In this document: positions 53,794 to 63,142 of the stretch, piece after piece
Layout of the letters: every line of letters starts with the position of its first letter
Numbering within the stretch: position 1 is the stretch's first letter
Assembly (NCBI GenBank): GCA_028698585.1
Contig: JAQVWG010000004.1
Coordinates: 1 to 64,000 of the forward strand
Source: Clostridia bacterium
Lineage (GTDB): Bacteria; Bacillota; Clostridia; Christensenellales; CAG-314
Reading direction: 5' to 3'
Length of the DNA: 64,000 nt
Made by a program: the position numbers and the translations under genes
The notes under the pieces: model-generated
The model's input: the letters and a program-made list of their open reading frames with translations, nothing else
Databases searched by the model: none
Told to the model about the DNA's origin: nothing

Positions 53794-54597
53794 ATGAGTA
53801 AATATAAGCTAATAGCAAGCGATTTTGACGATACACTTGTGCCAATGAGTAAGGTAGCCTCTGCACGTACAATTCAAGCCATACATAATTTCATTAACGG
53901 TGGTGGATATTTTACAATTAGCTCGGGCAGAATGGTGCGTGGTTTAATCAATAATATGGGTAATATTCCGGTCAATGCACCCATTATTGCATACGGGGGT
54001 GGCAGAATTGTAGACCTAACCAACGGAGAGATTGTTTTCAACCTAAGTATAGATAATCAAACATCGCTCGAATTATTGAGTGTACTTATACCTAGGCATC
54101 AAACTATATTCGTGTATATTGATGACTTGCTATATGCCGAGCAGGATAATGACATACTTAAGCTATACAGTCAGTCCAACAAGATAGAATATAATCTAGT
54201 ATATAATCTATACGATTATGTTAAGAATAACAATTGTGTATGCAATAAAGTCTTAATAGTAGAACAGCCCGAACAGGCAAAGATTGCCGAGCAAACATAC
54301 ATCGAACTGTTTAATGGTAAATTAGATGTTGTGCGCTCCTCTGCTCGTTCTGTAGAGTTTGCGCACCCTAACGCGCAGAAGGGCATTGCCGTTTCGTGGC
54401 TTGCTGATAGACTAGGCATTAAACAGCAAGAGATTATTTGTTTTGGCGACAGCATTAATGACATATCTATGATTAAATATGCAGGGCTAGGAGTGGCAGT
54501 GAGTAATGCCATGCCTCAGGTCAAGGATATAGCAGACTTAATATGCGACAGTGCCGAAGATGACGGAGTCGCCAAGGTAATTGAGAGTATTCTATAG
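53794..54597 (+). CDS. Cof-type HAD-IIB phosphatase
   Basis: The 267-residue haloacid dehalogenase-like phosphatase has the nucleophile motif DFDDT at residues 10-14, a serine motif in TISSGR, and a C2B cap. The acidic motif is FGDSINDISMIKYAG. Relatives dephosphorylate sugar phosphates, nucleotides or flavin precursors; the substrate here cannot be told. Its ribosome-binding site (AGGAG) overlaps the uvrC stop codon, so it is coupled to uvrC. Confidence 0.88.
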   Translation: MSKYKLIASDFDDTLVPMSKVASARTIQAIHNFINGGGYFTISSGRMVRGLINNMGNIPVNAPIIAYGGGRIVDLTNGEIVFNLSIDNQTSLELLSVLIPRHQTIFVYIDDLLYAEQDNDILKLYSQSNKIEYNLVYNLYDYVKNNNCVCNKVLIVEQPEQAKIAEQTYIELFNGKLDVVRSSARSVEFAHPNAQKGIAVSWLADRLGIKQQEIICFGDSINDISMIKYAGLGVAVSNAMPQVKDIADLICDSAEDDGVAKVIESIL

Positions 54598-54759
54598 ATA
54601 ATTAGTAGATGTATAGGCATGTGTACTGATAGTTGACTTTGTTCTGCTACATCATACATTACTTTCACCTAGATATCACAATGGTGTGTTACCATAGGTC
54701 TAAAGTTCGAGAGAAACATGCAAAATATAGATATAAATATGTAATAAGGAGTGACAGAT

Positions 54760-55752
54760 ATGAATAAATGGAGATGCAACAAATGCGGTAATACCAATGA
54801 TGGACAGTATTGTACTAACTGTGGACAATCCAAGCAGGAAAGTATCGACAACATATATGATAATCATCAGACACAGCAGTCATATCAGCCAGTTCAACAT
54901 ACAATCAACGACGGCGCTACTGTACCATTAACCACATTACGCACGTATCAACTGCTGGGGAGCAACCTAGTTAAGATTATCTCACTACTACTGAGTGCTG
55001 TGTGTGTTTGTTATATAGTTACTATTGTGTCATTAATTAAGCAGGGATTTGCCAGTGATACGTTGTCGAATATCATATTTGCAGTTATATCGGGTTATGG
55101 CTCCGCTGCGCTATGGGGAGTATATAACTCTAGCCGTAAAGGTGATACGATAAGTATTATGCGCAATTACAAGCGTTTCAGCGTATATTATATAATTCGT
55201 GTGATAATAGGAATTATTAGTGGACTATTGATGTGGGTGGCTGCTGCTATTGTATTGTTTGCAGGTGGGTGCCTTTCAGCATTATTTGGTGCTCTATCCG
55301 AGTCGTTTGGTGGCAGTGGAACAGGAGCGGCGCCTTTTATGGTGCTCGCACAGATGATTGCTTGGATAATGTTCTTTATTGGCGTGATAATACTGATTAC
55401 CTATATATGTATCAGTGTAACACTAAGCGACGTAAAAAGGCGTGTCAATCAATTACCCACCGCAGGCAAGAGCAGAATGTTTACTGGCATACTGATGATT
55501 ATTGTAGGTATATATTACGTGATAACTGGGGTAATGTCATTTACGGGAGATCAGTTGTATGATATTACGGCGCAGATGTCCCAGTCCATAATTGACGAAG
55601 TGATGGGGACTACGGGACAAGATGCAACTGCCAATACCCTGGTAATAGATGGTATTAAGGCAATATTGCAGTCGCTGATATTCTTAATTGGTGGTGTGTT
55701 CGTTATCAAGTACAGCCGTATATCCGTTTCTCAGGATAATTCTAACGGCTGA
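54760..55752 (+). CDS. Zinc-ribbon membrane protein
   Basis: The 330-residue protein begins with a CXXC...CXXC zinc ribbon (CNKCGNTNDGQYCTNCG, about residues 6-22). A polar linker follows, then about five hydrophobic segments between 65 and 320; one contains a run of glycines (LFGALSESFGGSGTGAAP). Zinc-ribbon membrane proteins of this kind are common in clostridia, without known function. The ATG follows AAGGAG by 8 nt; the GTG at 54751 overlaps that site. Confidence 0.72.
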   Translation: MNKWRCNKCGNTNDGQYCTNCGQSKQESIDNIYDNHQTQQSYQPVQHTINDGATVPLTTLRTYQLLGSNLVKIISLLLSAVCVCYIVTIVSLIKQGFASDTLSNIIFAVISGYGSAALWGVYNSSRKGDTISIMRNYKRFSVYYIIRVIIGIISGLLMWVAAAIVLFAGGCLSALFGALSESFGGSGTGAAPFMVLAQMIAWIMFFIGVIILITYICISVTLSDVKRRVNQLPTAGKSRMFTGILMIIVGIYYVITGVMSFTGDQLYDITAQMSQSIIDEVMGTTGQDATANTLVIDGIKAILQSLIFLIGGVFVIKYSRISVSQDNSNG

Positions 55753-55804
55753 TTGCTAACCGTGGTCAATGTGGTTAATAGTTGATAAAAACATCATTAT
55801 TCGG

Positions 55805-55833
55805 TTGACACTACGACATATATGTAATACAAT
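55805..55833 (+). promoter_or_regulatory. Sigma-A-type promoter of rpmE
   Basis: Consensus TTGACA, 17-bp spacer, TACAAT; 43 bp before the rpmE start. Confidence 0.85.
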
Positions 55834-55875
55834 ATTTGGGCTAAGAATAAAGGCATAAACACGGAGGGACGATTA

Positions 55876-56079
55876 ATGAAAGAGAAAATACACCCCGACT
55901 ATCACGAAGTTACTGTTACGTGTGCTTGTGGCGAGACATTCAAGACTGGCACAACCAAGAAGACCGATGAGATAAGAGTTGATATTTGCAATAAATGTCA
56001 TCCATATTTTACCGGCAAGCAAAAACTCGTTGACGCAGGCGGTAAGGTTGACAAGTTTAAGAAAAGATACGGTATATAA
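55876..56079 (+). CDS. rpmE: 50S ribosomal protein L31, zinc-binding form
   Basis: The 67-residue protein starts [19 protein letters not shown] and keeps the zinc ligands CAC and CNKCHP, so it is the C+ (zinc-containing) L31. It ends with [10 protein letters not shown] as in other L31 proteins. GGAGGGAC precedes the ATG. It stands at the head of the conserved rpmE-DUF1385-prmC-prfA neighbourhood but has its own terminator. Confidence 0.97.
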   Translation: MKEKIHPDYHEVTVTCACGETFKTGTTKKTDEIRVDICNKCHPYFTGKQKLVDAGGKVDKFKKRYGI

Positions 56080-56100
56080 ACTATTGTTGAACTATATGAG

Positions 56101-56127
56101 GGTACAGTATAATTACTGTACCTTTTT
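56101..56127 (+). terminator. Rho-independent terminator of rpmE
   Basis: GGTACAGT and ACTGTACC form a perfect 8-bp stem with a 6-nt loop, followed by TTTTTATT. A TATAAT at 56153 may be the -10 of the following operon. Confidence 0.9.
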
Positions 56128-56188
56128 ATTAGCCAAAACCTAGATATTGGTGTATAATATACGCAACAAAATAGCGAAGGTAAAGTGT

Positions 56189-58138
56189 ATGAAGAACATA
56201 GAGGAAGGGAGAGAAGTTGACCTTCATAACGATCCCCAACGTGATAAACTCAATCAATGCGCCAATGAATGTAAGGATTTGGATCTACTCAATCAATCGC
56301 GCGCATGTAAGAATAGTCTAGATAATCAAGACGACTGCATTAATAACGCTAGTTGCACCAATGGTTATGTACAGAGTGTTACTGCCAACTCTTCTATTAA
56401 GAAGATTGCTGGTCAAGCAGTATTAGAGGGCGTTATGTTGCAGAGTGCCACTTCGCTGGCGCTTGCAGTAAGAGATGAGAACGGTGATATTCGTATAGAC
56501 AGCAGAAGACTACCACCCAAGAAGAAGATAACTAGTATACCTTTCGTGCGCGGGGTAGTCAACTTCGTCAGTTCTATGGTGTCAGGCGTCAAGACACTGT
56601 TAAAGTCAGCAGATATAGTGGTTGAGGATGTAGATGTCACCGACGGCAAGTCCAATGGATTAATGTATGGCATATCCATGCTGTTGGGATTCGCACTAGC
56701 GATATTTTTATTCGTATTCATGCCCATTAAGATAACTCAGTGGATTGGATTAACCAACAATTTAGTGAGACTATTAATTGAAGGGTTGATTAAGATAGTC
56801 ATAATGTTGGCATATTTTGTATCAGTTGCACAGGTAAAGGATATTAGACGCACGTTCATGTACCACGGCGCAGAGCATAAAACTATTGCCTGCTATGAGG
56901 CAGGGGATGAGTTGACCGTGGACAACGTCCGCAAGCACAGCAGGTATCACGACAGATGTGGGACAAGTTTTATCGTTTTTGTAATGCTTATATCTATTGT
57001 CGTATCTATGCTGTTCGGCATGTTCGCAGTTTTGGTAGGATTTGACCTGTTTTTTGATAATAATATAGTCAAAACGGTAATCAAAATAGCGCTACTGCCA
57101 CTAGTTGCCAGTATCTGTTACGAAATGCTTATGTTGTTCGCCAAGAGCAATTTATTCCTGTGGCGCCCATTCAAGTGGCTAGGCAAGCAGATGCAACGCA
57201 TTACCACTAAGGAGCCTACAGACGATATGATAGAGGTGGCAATAGCCGCCCACAAGGAAGTGCAACTTATGGATGACGAACCGACAAGAGAGGAAACGCA
57301 TTTTCCAGAGGCAATCACTCTCAAGGAATATAGAAGTAAACTTCAACCACTACTAGACTATAAGACTATCGAGAGCAGTGATATAGACTGGATTCTCGTT
57401 GCAGTGCTAGGCGTTAAGAGAGACAAGCTAAGGGACGACCTTATGATACCCTATGGATATGTTATCCGTGCAGACCGAATGATTAAGCAGTGTGCTGGTG
57501 GACTTCCACTTCAATATGTATTAGGTAACACCGAGTTCTATGGCCAAGTATTCAAGGTCAATAAACACTGCTTAATACCACGAATGGAGACAGAGTTGGT
57601 GTGTGAGCAGGCAATCAATATCGCTAAAGGGCGTAAGGGCTATAAGGTGCTAGATCTATGTTGTGGCAGTGGGTGTATAGGGATAACCATTGCCAAACAG
57701 TGTGCAGGTGCACATGTTACCTGTGCAGATGTCAGCAAACAAGCGCTCGCAGTGTGCAAGTCTAATGCTAAATCACTTCAAGCAGAACTGAATATTGTGC
57801 ACAGCGATATGTTCTCAGCATTTAGTGCGCCGTTCCACATGATTGTGTGTAACCCTCCTTATATAAGGAGCGGTGATATTGCCGAGCTAGACGATAAGGT
57901 TGCTAAACACGAACCATTAATTGCACTTGACGGCGGTGAGGACGGACTGGATTACTATCGCATACTTGCTGAGCAATCCCCCAAGTATCTGTATAAGGAC
58001 GGCCAACTCGTGTTAGAGATAGGCTATGACCAAGCTGAGCAAGTCAAGGAAATACTGAATAATAACTTCATTATAGACAATATATGCAAGGATTATGGCG
58101 GTCAAGATAGAATTGTTATCGCCAAAGTGAGAAAATAA
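56189..58138 (+). CDS. prmC: DUF1385 (YqhQ-like) membrane domain fused to PrmC
   Basis: The 649-residue protein joins two normally separate neighbours. Residues about 1-70 are a hydrophilic, cysteine-rich extension. Residues about 74-320 match DUF1385/YqhQ: AGQAVLEGVMLQS, two pairs of membrane spans, MYHGAEHKTIACYEAGDELT and HDRCGTSF. Residues about 370-649 are PrmC, the glutamine methyltransferase that modifies the GGQ motif of release factors: SAM loop LDLCCGSGCIG and catalytic NPPY at 555-558. No stop or start interrupts the junction. The ATG is chosen because GAAGG lies 8 nt upstream. prfA overlaps its stop by one base. Confidence 0.93.
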   Translation: MKNIEEGREVDLHNDPQRDKLNQCANECKDLDLLNQSRACKNSLDNQDDCINNASCTNGYVQSVTANSSIKKIAGQAVLEGVMLQSATSLALAVRDENGDIRIDSRRLPPKKKITSIPFVRGVVNFVSSMVSGVKTLLKSADIVVEDVDVTDGKSNGLMYGISMLLGFALAIFLFVFMPIKITQWIGLTNNLVRLLIEGLIKIVIMLAYFVSVAQVKDIRRTFMYHGAEHKTIACYEAGDELTVDNVRKHSRYHDRCGTSFIVFVMLISIVVSMLFGMFAVLVGFDLFFDNNIVKTVIKIALLPLVASICYEMLMLFAKSNLFLWRPFKWLGKQMQRITTKEPTDDMIEVAIAAHKEVQLMDDEPTREETHFPEAITLKEYRSKLQPLLDYKTIESSDIDWILVAVLGVKRDKLRDDLMIPYGYVIRADRMIKQCAGGLPLQYVLGNTEFYGQVFKVNKHCLIPRMETELVCEQAINIAKGRKGYKVLDLCCGSGCIGITIAKQCAGAHVTCADVSKQALAVCKSNAKSLQAELNIVHSDMFSAFSAPFHMIVCNPPYIRSGDIAELDDKVAKHEPLIALDGGEDGLDYYRILAEQSPKYLYKDGQLVLEIGYDQAEQVKEILNNNFIIDNICKDYGGQDRIVIAKVRK

Positions 58139-59208
58139 TGTTCGAGAAACTTCAATCAATTAAGACCAAATATGATGAGTTGACCATTAAACTGGCAGAC
58201 CCGCAAATAATTGCCAACAACAATTTATGGACTAAACTCGTCAAAGAACATAGTAGTATGCAACCGGTTGTTGAGGCATACGAGAGTTGGATACAGAAGA
58301 CTGAGCAACTAGATAGTACACTTGAAATGGTGCACACAGAGAGTGATGTCGAGATGCAACAGATGATTCAAGCAGAGATATCTCAACTTAAGGACCAGAT
58401 AGAGGCGCTTGAGCACCAAATCAAGGTATTGCTGTTGCCAATAGATCCTAACGATGCCAAGAACGTTATCATAGAGATAAGGTGTGGTGCAGGTGGTGAG
58501 GAAGCTGCGTTGTTCGCTCAAGAGGTAAGGCGTATGTACTATATGTATGCCGAGAAGAATCGCCTCAGAATTGAGGAAATATATATATATGAGACAGAAC
58601 TGGGTGGGCTCAAGGAAGCGTCTTTTTCCGTTATAGGAAATAACGCATACAGTAAGTTCAAGTGGGAGAGTGGTGTACACAGGGTACAGCGTGTACCGGA
58701 GACGGAGTCGCAAGGTCGCATACACACCTCTACTATTACTGTAGCGGTATTGCCAGAAGTTGAGGATATAGATGTTACAATCGAGGATAGAGATCTGAAG
58801 GTGGACACGTACCGTTCAAGTGGCGCAGGTGGACAGCATATCAATAAGACAGAGAGTGCTATCCGCATAACGCACATACCAACAGGTATAATTGTTGCTT
58901 GCCAAGAGGAACGCAGTCAAGTCAAGAATAGAGATAAAGCAATGAAAATGCTCAAGAGTAAACTCTATAATCTATATCAGACTCAGGCCGATAAGGAACT
59001 ATCACAGAAGCGCAAGGCTCAAGTGGGTACAGGCGACAGGAGCGAGCGCATACGCACATACAATTATCCACAAGGCAGAGTTACCGACCACAGAATAGGA
59101 TTCACTGTGTACACGCTTACTGAGTATCTCAATGGCGATATAGATGAAATGATTGAAGCATTAACTATTGCAGATCAGACTGCTAAGCTTCAAAGTCTAG
59201 ATGACTGA
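58138..59208 (+). CDS. prfA: Peptide chain release factor 1
   Basis: RF1 terminates translation at UAA and UAG. The 356-residue protein has the GGQ catalytic motif in GAGGQHINKTESAIR (about residue 231). It has the P-X-T codon-recognition tripeptide in VPETE, which marks RF1 rather than RF2, and the N-terminal IRCGAGGEEAALFA. Its ATG overlaps the stop of the PrmC fusion (TAATG), so enzyme and substrate are translationally coupled. Confidence 0.97.
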   Translation: MFEKLQSIKTKYDELTIKLADPQIIANNNLWTKLVKEHSSMQPVVEAYESWIQKTEQLDSTLEMVHTESDVEMQQMIQAEISQLKDQIEALEHQIKVLLLPIDPNDAKNVIIEIRCGAGGEEAALFAQEVRRMYYMYAEKNRLRIEEIYIYETELGGLKEASFSVIGNNAYSKFKWESGVHRVQRVPETESQGRIHTSTITVAVLPEVEDIDVTIEDRDLKVDTYRSSGAGGQHINKTESAIRITHIPTGIIVACQEERSQVKNRDKAMKMLKSKLYNLYQTQADKELSQKRKAQVGTGDRSERIRTYNYPQGRVTDHRIGFTVYTLTEYLNGDIDEMIEALTIADQTAKLQSLDD

Positions 59209-59265
59209 CGCTGATGTTAATGCATTGGTAATATAACCCATACTATTCTAGTTAAGGAGTTAATG

Positions 59266-59676
59266 ATGATTAGATTAATATATGGTGGCAAGGGCAGTGG
59301 TAAGACTGCCACTATGGTGCAACTAGCTAATGATTCATGTAGCACTGCTAAAGGAATAATAGTGTTTATAGACAAGAGTAATGCACTAATGCACCAGTTA
59401 GAGCATGTAGTTAAGTTGGTGGATGCCAGTGAATTCGGCGTGAGTAATTGTCCACAGTTGGTTACATTCATTAAAGGAATGCTTGCTATTAACTACGATA
59501 TACAGACAGTATTCATTGATAACATAGAATGTATAATTAATCAGAGCGTGGATAAGTTGCAGGATATGTTTGCTCAACTTGATAATCTGGCAGACAGAAT
59601 GAGAGTGGAGTTTATTATCTCTATACACGCTACCAAGGAGCAACTGCCCGTTTATTGTAGTCAGTATATAGAGTAA
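59266..59676 (+). CDS. Small P-loop ATP-binding protein
   Basis: The 136-residue protein begins MIRLIYGGKGSGKTATMVQ with a Walker A motif at about residues 7-14. A Walker B-like VFIDNIE is near residue 87. It resembles a family of small clostridial P-loop proteins sometimes named after PilT, whose function is unknown. The second of two adjacent ATGs is 6 nt after AAGGAG and is taken as the start. It sits between prfA and trpS, 13 bp from the latter, probably on one transcript. Confidence 0.72.
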   Translation: MIRLIYGGKGSGKTATMVQLANDSCSTAKGIIVFIDKSNALMHQLEHVVKLVDASEFGVSNCPQLVTFIKGMLAINYDIQTVFIDNIECIINQSVDKLQDMFAQLDNLADRMRVEFIISIHATKEQLPVYCSQYIE

Positions 59677-59689
59677 GGAGATTTAGTAT

Positions 59690-60700
59690 ATGGAAACGAC
59701 CGAGAACAGACAGACTATCTTTTCCGGCATACAACCAACAGGTAACTTAACGCTGGGCAATTATCTGGGTGCATTGAAGAATATGTCCAGTCTTCAATCT
59801 GCATATGATTGTATATATTGTGTGGTAGATATGCACTCTATCACTGTAACCCAAGAACCATCAACACTTAGGAAGAAGACATATGACCTCCTTGCACTAT
59901 ATCTCGCAACTGGACTAGATCCGACAAGAAGCATTATATTCGTGCAGTCTCACGTATCTGCCCATGCAGAGTTGACTTGGGTGCTTAACTGCTTAACCTA
60001 TATGGGTGAAGCAAGCAGAATGACTCAATATAAGGAGAAGAGCAAGCAACACGCCGACAATATCAACGTTGGGCTATTCGACTATCCTGTACTGATGGCA
60101 AGCGATATTCTGCTATATAACACTGCACTTGTGCCCATAGGTCAGGATCAAAAACAACACTTAGAACTGGCACGCACTCTAGCACAACGATTCAACGCTA
60201 AATATTCGCCAACGTTCATTGTGCCCGAGCCATACATAGCCAAAGTAGGTGGCAAGATAATGAGCCTCGCCAACCCCACCAAGAAAATGAGCAAGTCGGA
60301 TGTCAACGAGAACGCCAGTATATATCTAACGGACGATGCAGATATAATTGTGCGCAAGGTCAAGAGGGCTGTTACAGACAGTGACAGCACAATTAGACAT
60401 TCTGCCAGTAAGGCAGGCATATCTAACCTAATAGTTATCTACTCTCTGAGTTCAGGTAAGAGTATTAAAGAGGTCGAAAAGCAATTCGAGGGTAGCAACT
60501 ACGGTATATTTAAGCAAGCAGTTGCCGACAGTGTGATTGCCAAACTATCACCCATTCAGCAAGAACAGAAAAGGTTACTTCAAGACAAGACATATCTTGA
60601 CAGTGTGCTCAAGGAGGGTGCAATCAAGGCAGAAACTCTAGCTAGAAGAACACTTGCAAAAGTATATAGAAAAGTAGGATTAATACCCAGACAGTTCTAG
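59690..60700 (+). CDS. trpS: Tryptophan--tRNA ligase
   Basis: This class I synthetase of 336 residues charges tRNA-Trp. It opens with the family signature FSGIQPTGNLTLGNYLGAL, whose LGNY covers the HIGH-type site. It has the DMHSIT segment and KMSKSD near residue 200. The C-terminal RRTLAKVYRKVGL segment is typical. AAGGAG precedes the ATG. There is no T-box leader, as expected for a gene inside an operon. Confidence 0.96.
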   Translation: METTENRQTIFSGIQPTGNLTLGNYLGALKNMSSLQSAYDCIYCVVDMHSITVTQEPSTLRKKTYDLLALYLATGLDPTRSIIFVQSHVSAHAELTWVLNCLTYMGEASRMTQYKEKSKQHADNINVGLFDYPVLMASDILLYNTALVPIGQDQKQHLELARTLAQRFNAKYSPTFIVPEPYIAKVGGKIMSLANPTKKMSKSDVNENASIYLTDDADIIVRKVKRAVTDSDSTIRHSASKAGISNLIVIYSLSSGKSIKEVEKQFEGSNYGIFKQAVADSVIAKLSPIQQEQKRLLQDKTYLDSVLKEGAIKAETLARRTLAKVYRKVGLIPRQF

Positions 60701-60797
60701 TATAACATAATAATGCGAATAATTAGTATGACAGTGCACTTAACGCGTCGACATACATTAGATTACTGACAACAACATCAACATTCGGCAGGGGAAA

Positions 60798-61682
60798 ATG
60801 TTCGGATATATTACGATTGATAAGAGTAAACTTAATGATAACGAGATAGGTCTACACCAGACGTTCCTGTGTGGGATATGCCTATCTACCAAGCATATAT
60901 TCGGCAACTTGTCACGCAACCTAGTGAACTATGATATTAATTTCCTTAACCTGTTATTTCATAGTTACGAACAAGCAACAGTGTCAATCAAGCAGGACAG
61001 GTGTGTATCTTCACCATTCGTTAGACGCTCATTACTTAATACGGACAGAATAACTGACCAGCTAGCAGTAGCCAACGTAATACTTGCATATACTAATGTA
61101 TTAGATGATTGTATAGACGGTGCTGGTATCAAGAAGCAAGTTTTGCTCCGTTCATTGAATAAGCCGTACAGTAAGGCCACTCAACTTAATCCACAGTTAT
61201 CGCTCATAGTTAATCAGCTATATGAGCAGTTGAGGGAGAAGGAAAATAAGTGTGACAGTAACATAGACAGCGTATGCGACTGTTTTGCACAACTATCTCA
61301 GCAGGTAGCCGGCATAATAATGCCCAAGTGTAGCGAGCATCTGTACAATCTATGCTACAATGTGGGTAAATGGGTGTATCTAATTGACGCACTAGATGAT
61401 TTACAGAGCGATTACTATCATAAGCGATTCAATCCACTAATTGCCCATTTTAGTAACTTTATTAATAGGCAACAATTCATTACCGACAATAAGGAGCAGT
61501 TGATATTCCTGTTCTATACGACACTTAACAGTATAGCCTTATGTTACAACGAACTTAATTTAACACAATATACTTGTGTGCTCAATAATATTATTTACCA
61601 TTCTATAAGGGACAAGACCGAGTCGCTACTCAATACAGGTGACGTAGATAAACGCACGCAACTAGCAGGAAAAAAGGGCTGA
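60798..61682 (+). CDS. DUF5685-family protein
   Basis: The 294-residue protein matches DUF5685, a clostridial family. It begins MFGYITIDKSKL, has the cysteine pair FLCGICLSTKHIFG near residue 27, a DDCIDG segment, and LIDALDDLQSDYYHKRFNPL. The acidic D-D-X-X-X-D patterns recall all-alpha prenyl-transferase-like folds, but this is only a resemblance. It has no signal peptide. It precedes the J-like protein by 29 bp, a pairing I know from other clostridia, so the two probably work together. Confidence 0.78.
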   Translation: MFGYITIDKSKLNDNEIGLHQTFLCGICLSTKHIFGNLSRNLVNYDINFLNLLFHSYEQATVSIKQDRCVSSPFVRRSLLNTDRITDQLAVANVILAYTNVLDDCIDGAGIKKQVLLRSLNKPYSKATQLNPQLSLIVNQLYEQLREKENKCDSNIDSVCDCFAQLSQQVAGIIMPKCSEHLYNLCYNVGKWVYLIDALDDLQSDYYHKRFNPLIAHFSNFINRQQFITDNKEQLIFLFYTTLNSIALCYNELNLTQYTCVLNNIIYHSIRDKTESLLNTGDVDKRTQLAGKKG

Positions 61683-61711
61683 TTATACAGCCAATAATGA
61701 AGGAGATAACA

Positions 61712-62308
61712 ATGATATATAATCCATACGAGATACTGGGACTAGACAGTGATTTTACCAGAGAACAACTTGATGAGGCATACCGTACACAGCGTGCACA
61801 TTATCGTGATTTGAGATTCGAATCTGGTGAAGTGGGGGCAGATGCGGCAGAGAGGTTGGAACAGATAGAGTCTGCATATAAGGATTTACTAAACACGCTT
61901 GAACGCAGAGATAGTGGCAGTTATGATTCATACGCCCATATTAAGCAGTTAATTATTGCGCAAGACTTTAATGGCGCACAAGCAGAGTTAGACAAGATTG
62001 ATAATAGGGATGCAGAGTGGCACTACGTTCAATCAGACATTTTTTTCAAGAAGAACTGGTTTGTCGAAGCTAAAAAACAACTTGAGATTGCAATTAACAT
62101 GGACCCCAATAACAGTAAATATACCGATACACTAGATAAGCTCAACAATTATTTAGCAAGCAACACCGTTAATCCTGACCAGATGCGCACAACATCACGG
62201 CCCGTAGATGGTACGCCTTATAATAATGGTACATGTACAGGCAGTTGCTGTGGAGATGTGTGTCTTGCCAACGTGTGCGCCAACTGTCTATGCGGTGGCT
62301 GTCATTAA
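61712..62308 (+). CDS. J-domain-like protein with TPR and Cys-rich tail, HPD motif missing
   Basis: The 198-residue protein starts like a DnaJ domain (MIYNPYEILGLDSDFTREQL...AYRTQR). Where HPD should be, it has HYRD, and the downstream IESAYKDL helix is retained. A TPR-like repeat follows (DAEWHYVQSDIFFKKNWFVEA, about 105-145), with MDPNNSKYTDTL. The last 30 residues contain eight cysteines (SCCGDVC...VCANCLCGGC), perhaps a metal site. The ATG follows AAGGAG by 6 nt. It lies downstream of DUF5685. Without HPD it should not stimulate DnaK. Confidence 0.72.
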   Translation: MIYNPYEILGLDSDFTREQLDEAYRTQRAHYRDLRFESGEVGADAAERLEQIESAYKDLLNTLERRDSGSYDSYAHIKQLIIAQDFNGAQAELDKIDNRDAEWHYVQSDIFFKKNWFVEAKKQLEIAINMDPNNSKYTDTLDKLNNYLASNTVNPDQMRTTSRPVDGTPYNNGTCTGSCCGDVCLANVCANCLCGGCH

Positions 62309-62703
62309 GATAATCGTTCTGTCAAGTTGACTCAATGGTACACGCAAGATATTGTTATGACGACGCTATTAAGGGACAAGTTACTGTTAGACTCAGTGAA
62401 GCAGTGTTTAGCACTAGCTATATAACAGTACATCACAGACAATAAGAGAATATTTCTATTCATTAATTACTCAATATAACCTCGCTAGCTAACTACGAGG
62501 TTATTATTAATTACCCAATATGGTTAATGACTATTAAGATAATTAGAACTGACGCTAATATGATAATAACCTTGAAAAAAATTATGTAGTTAATTAAATC
62601 AGCCTGAATATCGAAGTGTTAACACGCTTAATCAAACAGTTGATAATGATGTAGTTGAAGTTCAGTTAACTTATGATAGGTAAGTCTGCTTAACACAGAT
62701 AAT
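62309..62703. other. Gene-free spacer
   Basis: Apart from the hairpin at 62477-62503 I see no gene, repeat or RNA in this convergent spacer between the J-like gene and the ArsR regulator. Confidence 0.5.
62477..62503. terminator. Hairpin between convergent genes
   Basis: TAACCTCG and CGAGGTTA form a perfect 8-bp stem with an 11-nt loop; TTATTATTAATT follows, a weak T-run. Confidence 0.6.
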
Positions 62704-63027
62704 CTAATAACCCAGATATTCTACACCCAGAAGTAACACGTCGTTAATGACGTTGCTTGTCAACTCATAATATATAACTTTACCCTCTCGCCTGTATGTA
62801 ACTGCATTAAGATTGCGCAAAATCTGTAATTGATGAGATACTGTTGTCTGGTTCATATCTAGTAGTTGTGCGATATCCGTTACGCACAGATTACTGATTG
62901 CGAGCGCCGAGATAAGGCGTAGCCTACTACTATCTGCAAAGAGGGAGAAGAAAGTGGCAAGTTTAACAGTAGCGTCATAATTAGGCAGGTAATTGGCTAT
63001 TTGAGTAAGTTTGTCGGTGTTCTCCAT
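62704..63027 (-). CDS. ArsR/SmtB-family transcriptional regulator
   Basis: The 107-residue winged helix-turn-helix protein has the family layout LFADSSRLRLISAL, the recognition helix MNQTTVSHQLQILRNLNAV, and the wing REGKVIYYEL. Only one cysteine remains in the metal-binding region (SNLCVTDIAQ, where sensors have ELCVCDL). The metal or other signal is therefore uncertain. It is divergent from the small membrane protein at 63143, a likely target. AAGGAG precedes its ATG. Confidence 0.9.
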   Translation of the reverse strand: MENTDKLTQIANYLPNYDATVKLATFFSLFADSSRLRLISALAISNLCVTDIAQLLDMNQTTVSHQLQILRNLNAVTYRREGKVIYYELTSNVINDVLLLGVEYLGY

Positions 63028-63142
63028 TCCTGTATTTCTCCTTCTGCTAAATAATTGTATTATAAGACAAGCACTCTTTGGTACTTTGACGCATATTGTA
63101 ATAAAAAAACATATAATGTATTCTCTAGGGGGCTCGAATAAT

